Below the pieces are notes generated by a model, which did not search any database, was not told the origin of the DNA, and saw nothing but the letters and a program-made list of their open reading frames with translations. DNA of 15,040 nt from Gammaproteobacteria bacterium (GTDB taxonomy: Bacteria; Pseudomonadota; Gammaproteobacteria; Pseudomonadales; Azotimanducaceae): the NCBI GenBank assembly GCA_002725095.1, contig PBQQ01000009.1, positions 13,283 to 28,322 on the forward strand. Reading direction: 5' to 3'. Shown here in pieces: positions 14,729 through 15,040 of this stretch. Numbering within the stretch: the first letter of the stretch is position 1; every line of letters begins with the position of its first letter. A program made the position numbers and the translations under genes.

Positions 14729-15040
14729 CTAGTCTCTCTGTCCGGGTCGGCGACGAAAAATATCTGAGATCAGCAGCAAGATTAGGCAAAGTAGGCTTAG
14801 ACTCATTGGCCAGTAGTAGAGCGCCTGAATTGGACGATAGGTTTCGGCCTCCTGTGCCACCGGTTCAAGTTCGTCGATCTTGGCGTAAATTTGCATCAAT
14901 GCCTGCGGGTCTCTGGCTCGAAAATACTGTCCCCCCGTCACCTGTGCGATGTGACGTAAGGTTGCCTCATCGAGGTCGGCAGAGGGATTGGTGACACGGT
15001 TACCCAACGCCCGAAACACGCTCGGTAATCGCATTTCGTC
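14729..15040 (-). CDS. batA: BatA-like VWA protein, C-terminal end (5' end outside window)
   Basis: The frame runs off the right edge; about 103 C-terminal residues are visible. VTNPSADLDEATLRHIAQVTGG followed by YFRARDPQALMQIYAKIDELEP is the characteristic end of the BatA VWA domain. A C-terminal membrane segment (YYWPMSLSLLCLILLLISDIF) and a basic tail RRRPGQRD complete it. The TAG stop is 3 bases before the BatB/C GTG, so the two are co-transcribed. The MIDAS residues are outside the window. By family context, MoxR ATPase and DUF58 genes are expected further right on the same strand. Confidence 0.88.
   Translation of the reverse strand, partial: DEMRLPSVFRALGNRVTNPSADLDEATLRHIAQVTGGQYFRARDPQALMQIYAKIDELEPVAQEAETYRPIQALYYWPMSLSLLCLILLLISDIFRRRPGQRD

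Noticed and set aside
1..15040. CRISPR array, tRNA/rRNA, insertion sequence, phage or defence genes
   Set aside because: No direct-repeat array, cloverleaf, transposase motif, terminal inverted repeats or defence-type domains were seen. All long frames are accounted for by metabolic or Bat-type genes.

Overview
The window looks like a chromosomal segment of a free-living, probably aerobic gammaproteobacterium. This is inferred from the Escherichia/Pseudomonas-like sequences of NadK, PepN and CysE, the compact gene packing and a Bat (Bacteroides aerotolerance) type operon. I see no phage, transposon, CRISPR, tRNA or rRNA signal. Base composition looks even by eye, at slightly over half G+C.

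Layout: (1) 1-1413, plus strand: the end of an acyl-CoA-catabolism-type kinase fused to a DUF6285 domain, followed by a short-chain dehydrogenase. The pair resembles the levulinate/4-hydroxyacyl-CoA (Lva) gene set. (2) 1422-3619, minus strand: a tightly overlapping operon of a DUF454/YbaN-like membrane protein, a PfkB kinase resembling adenosine kinase, and a D-cysteine desulfhydrase-type PLP enzyme. (3) 3809-4450, plus: a cytoplasmic DsbA/FrnE-like thiol oxidoreductase. (4) 4506-5381, minus: serine O-acetyltransferase CysE. (5) 5536-6441, plus: NAD kinase. (6) 6442-8086, minus: a MocA-like nucleotidyltransferase and an XdhC-family protein, a molybdenum-cofactor maturation pair. (7) 8087-8443: a gap with no confident gene. 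(8) 8444-11116, plus: aminopeptidase N. (9) 11274-15040, minus: the downstream part of a Bat operon, with the end of BatA, a BatB/BatC-like fusion and BatD. MoxR and DUF58 genes are expected beyond the right edge.

How the genes fit together: regions 2 to 4 share a cysteine/sulfur theme (cysteine synthesis by CysE, D-cysteine degradation, a CXXC oxidoreductase, a probable adenosine salvage kinase), though they are on different strands. The kinase-DUF6285 fusion plus the dehydrogenase is the most informative novelty, because it physically joins two proteins that are normally encoded by neighbouring genes. Convergent gene pairs are packed with 0, 8 and 55 bases between stops. Most of the window is ordinary core metabolism, and I do not see a wholly new defence or mobile system.
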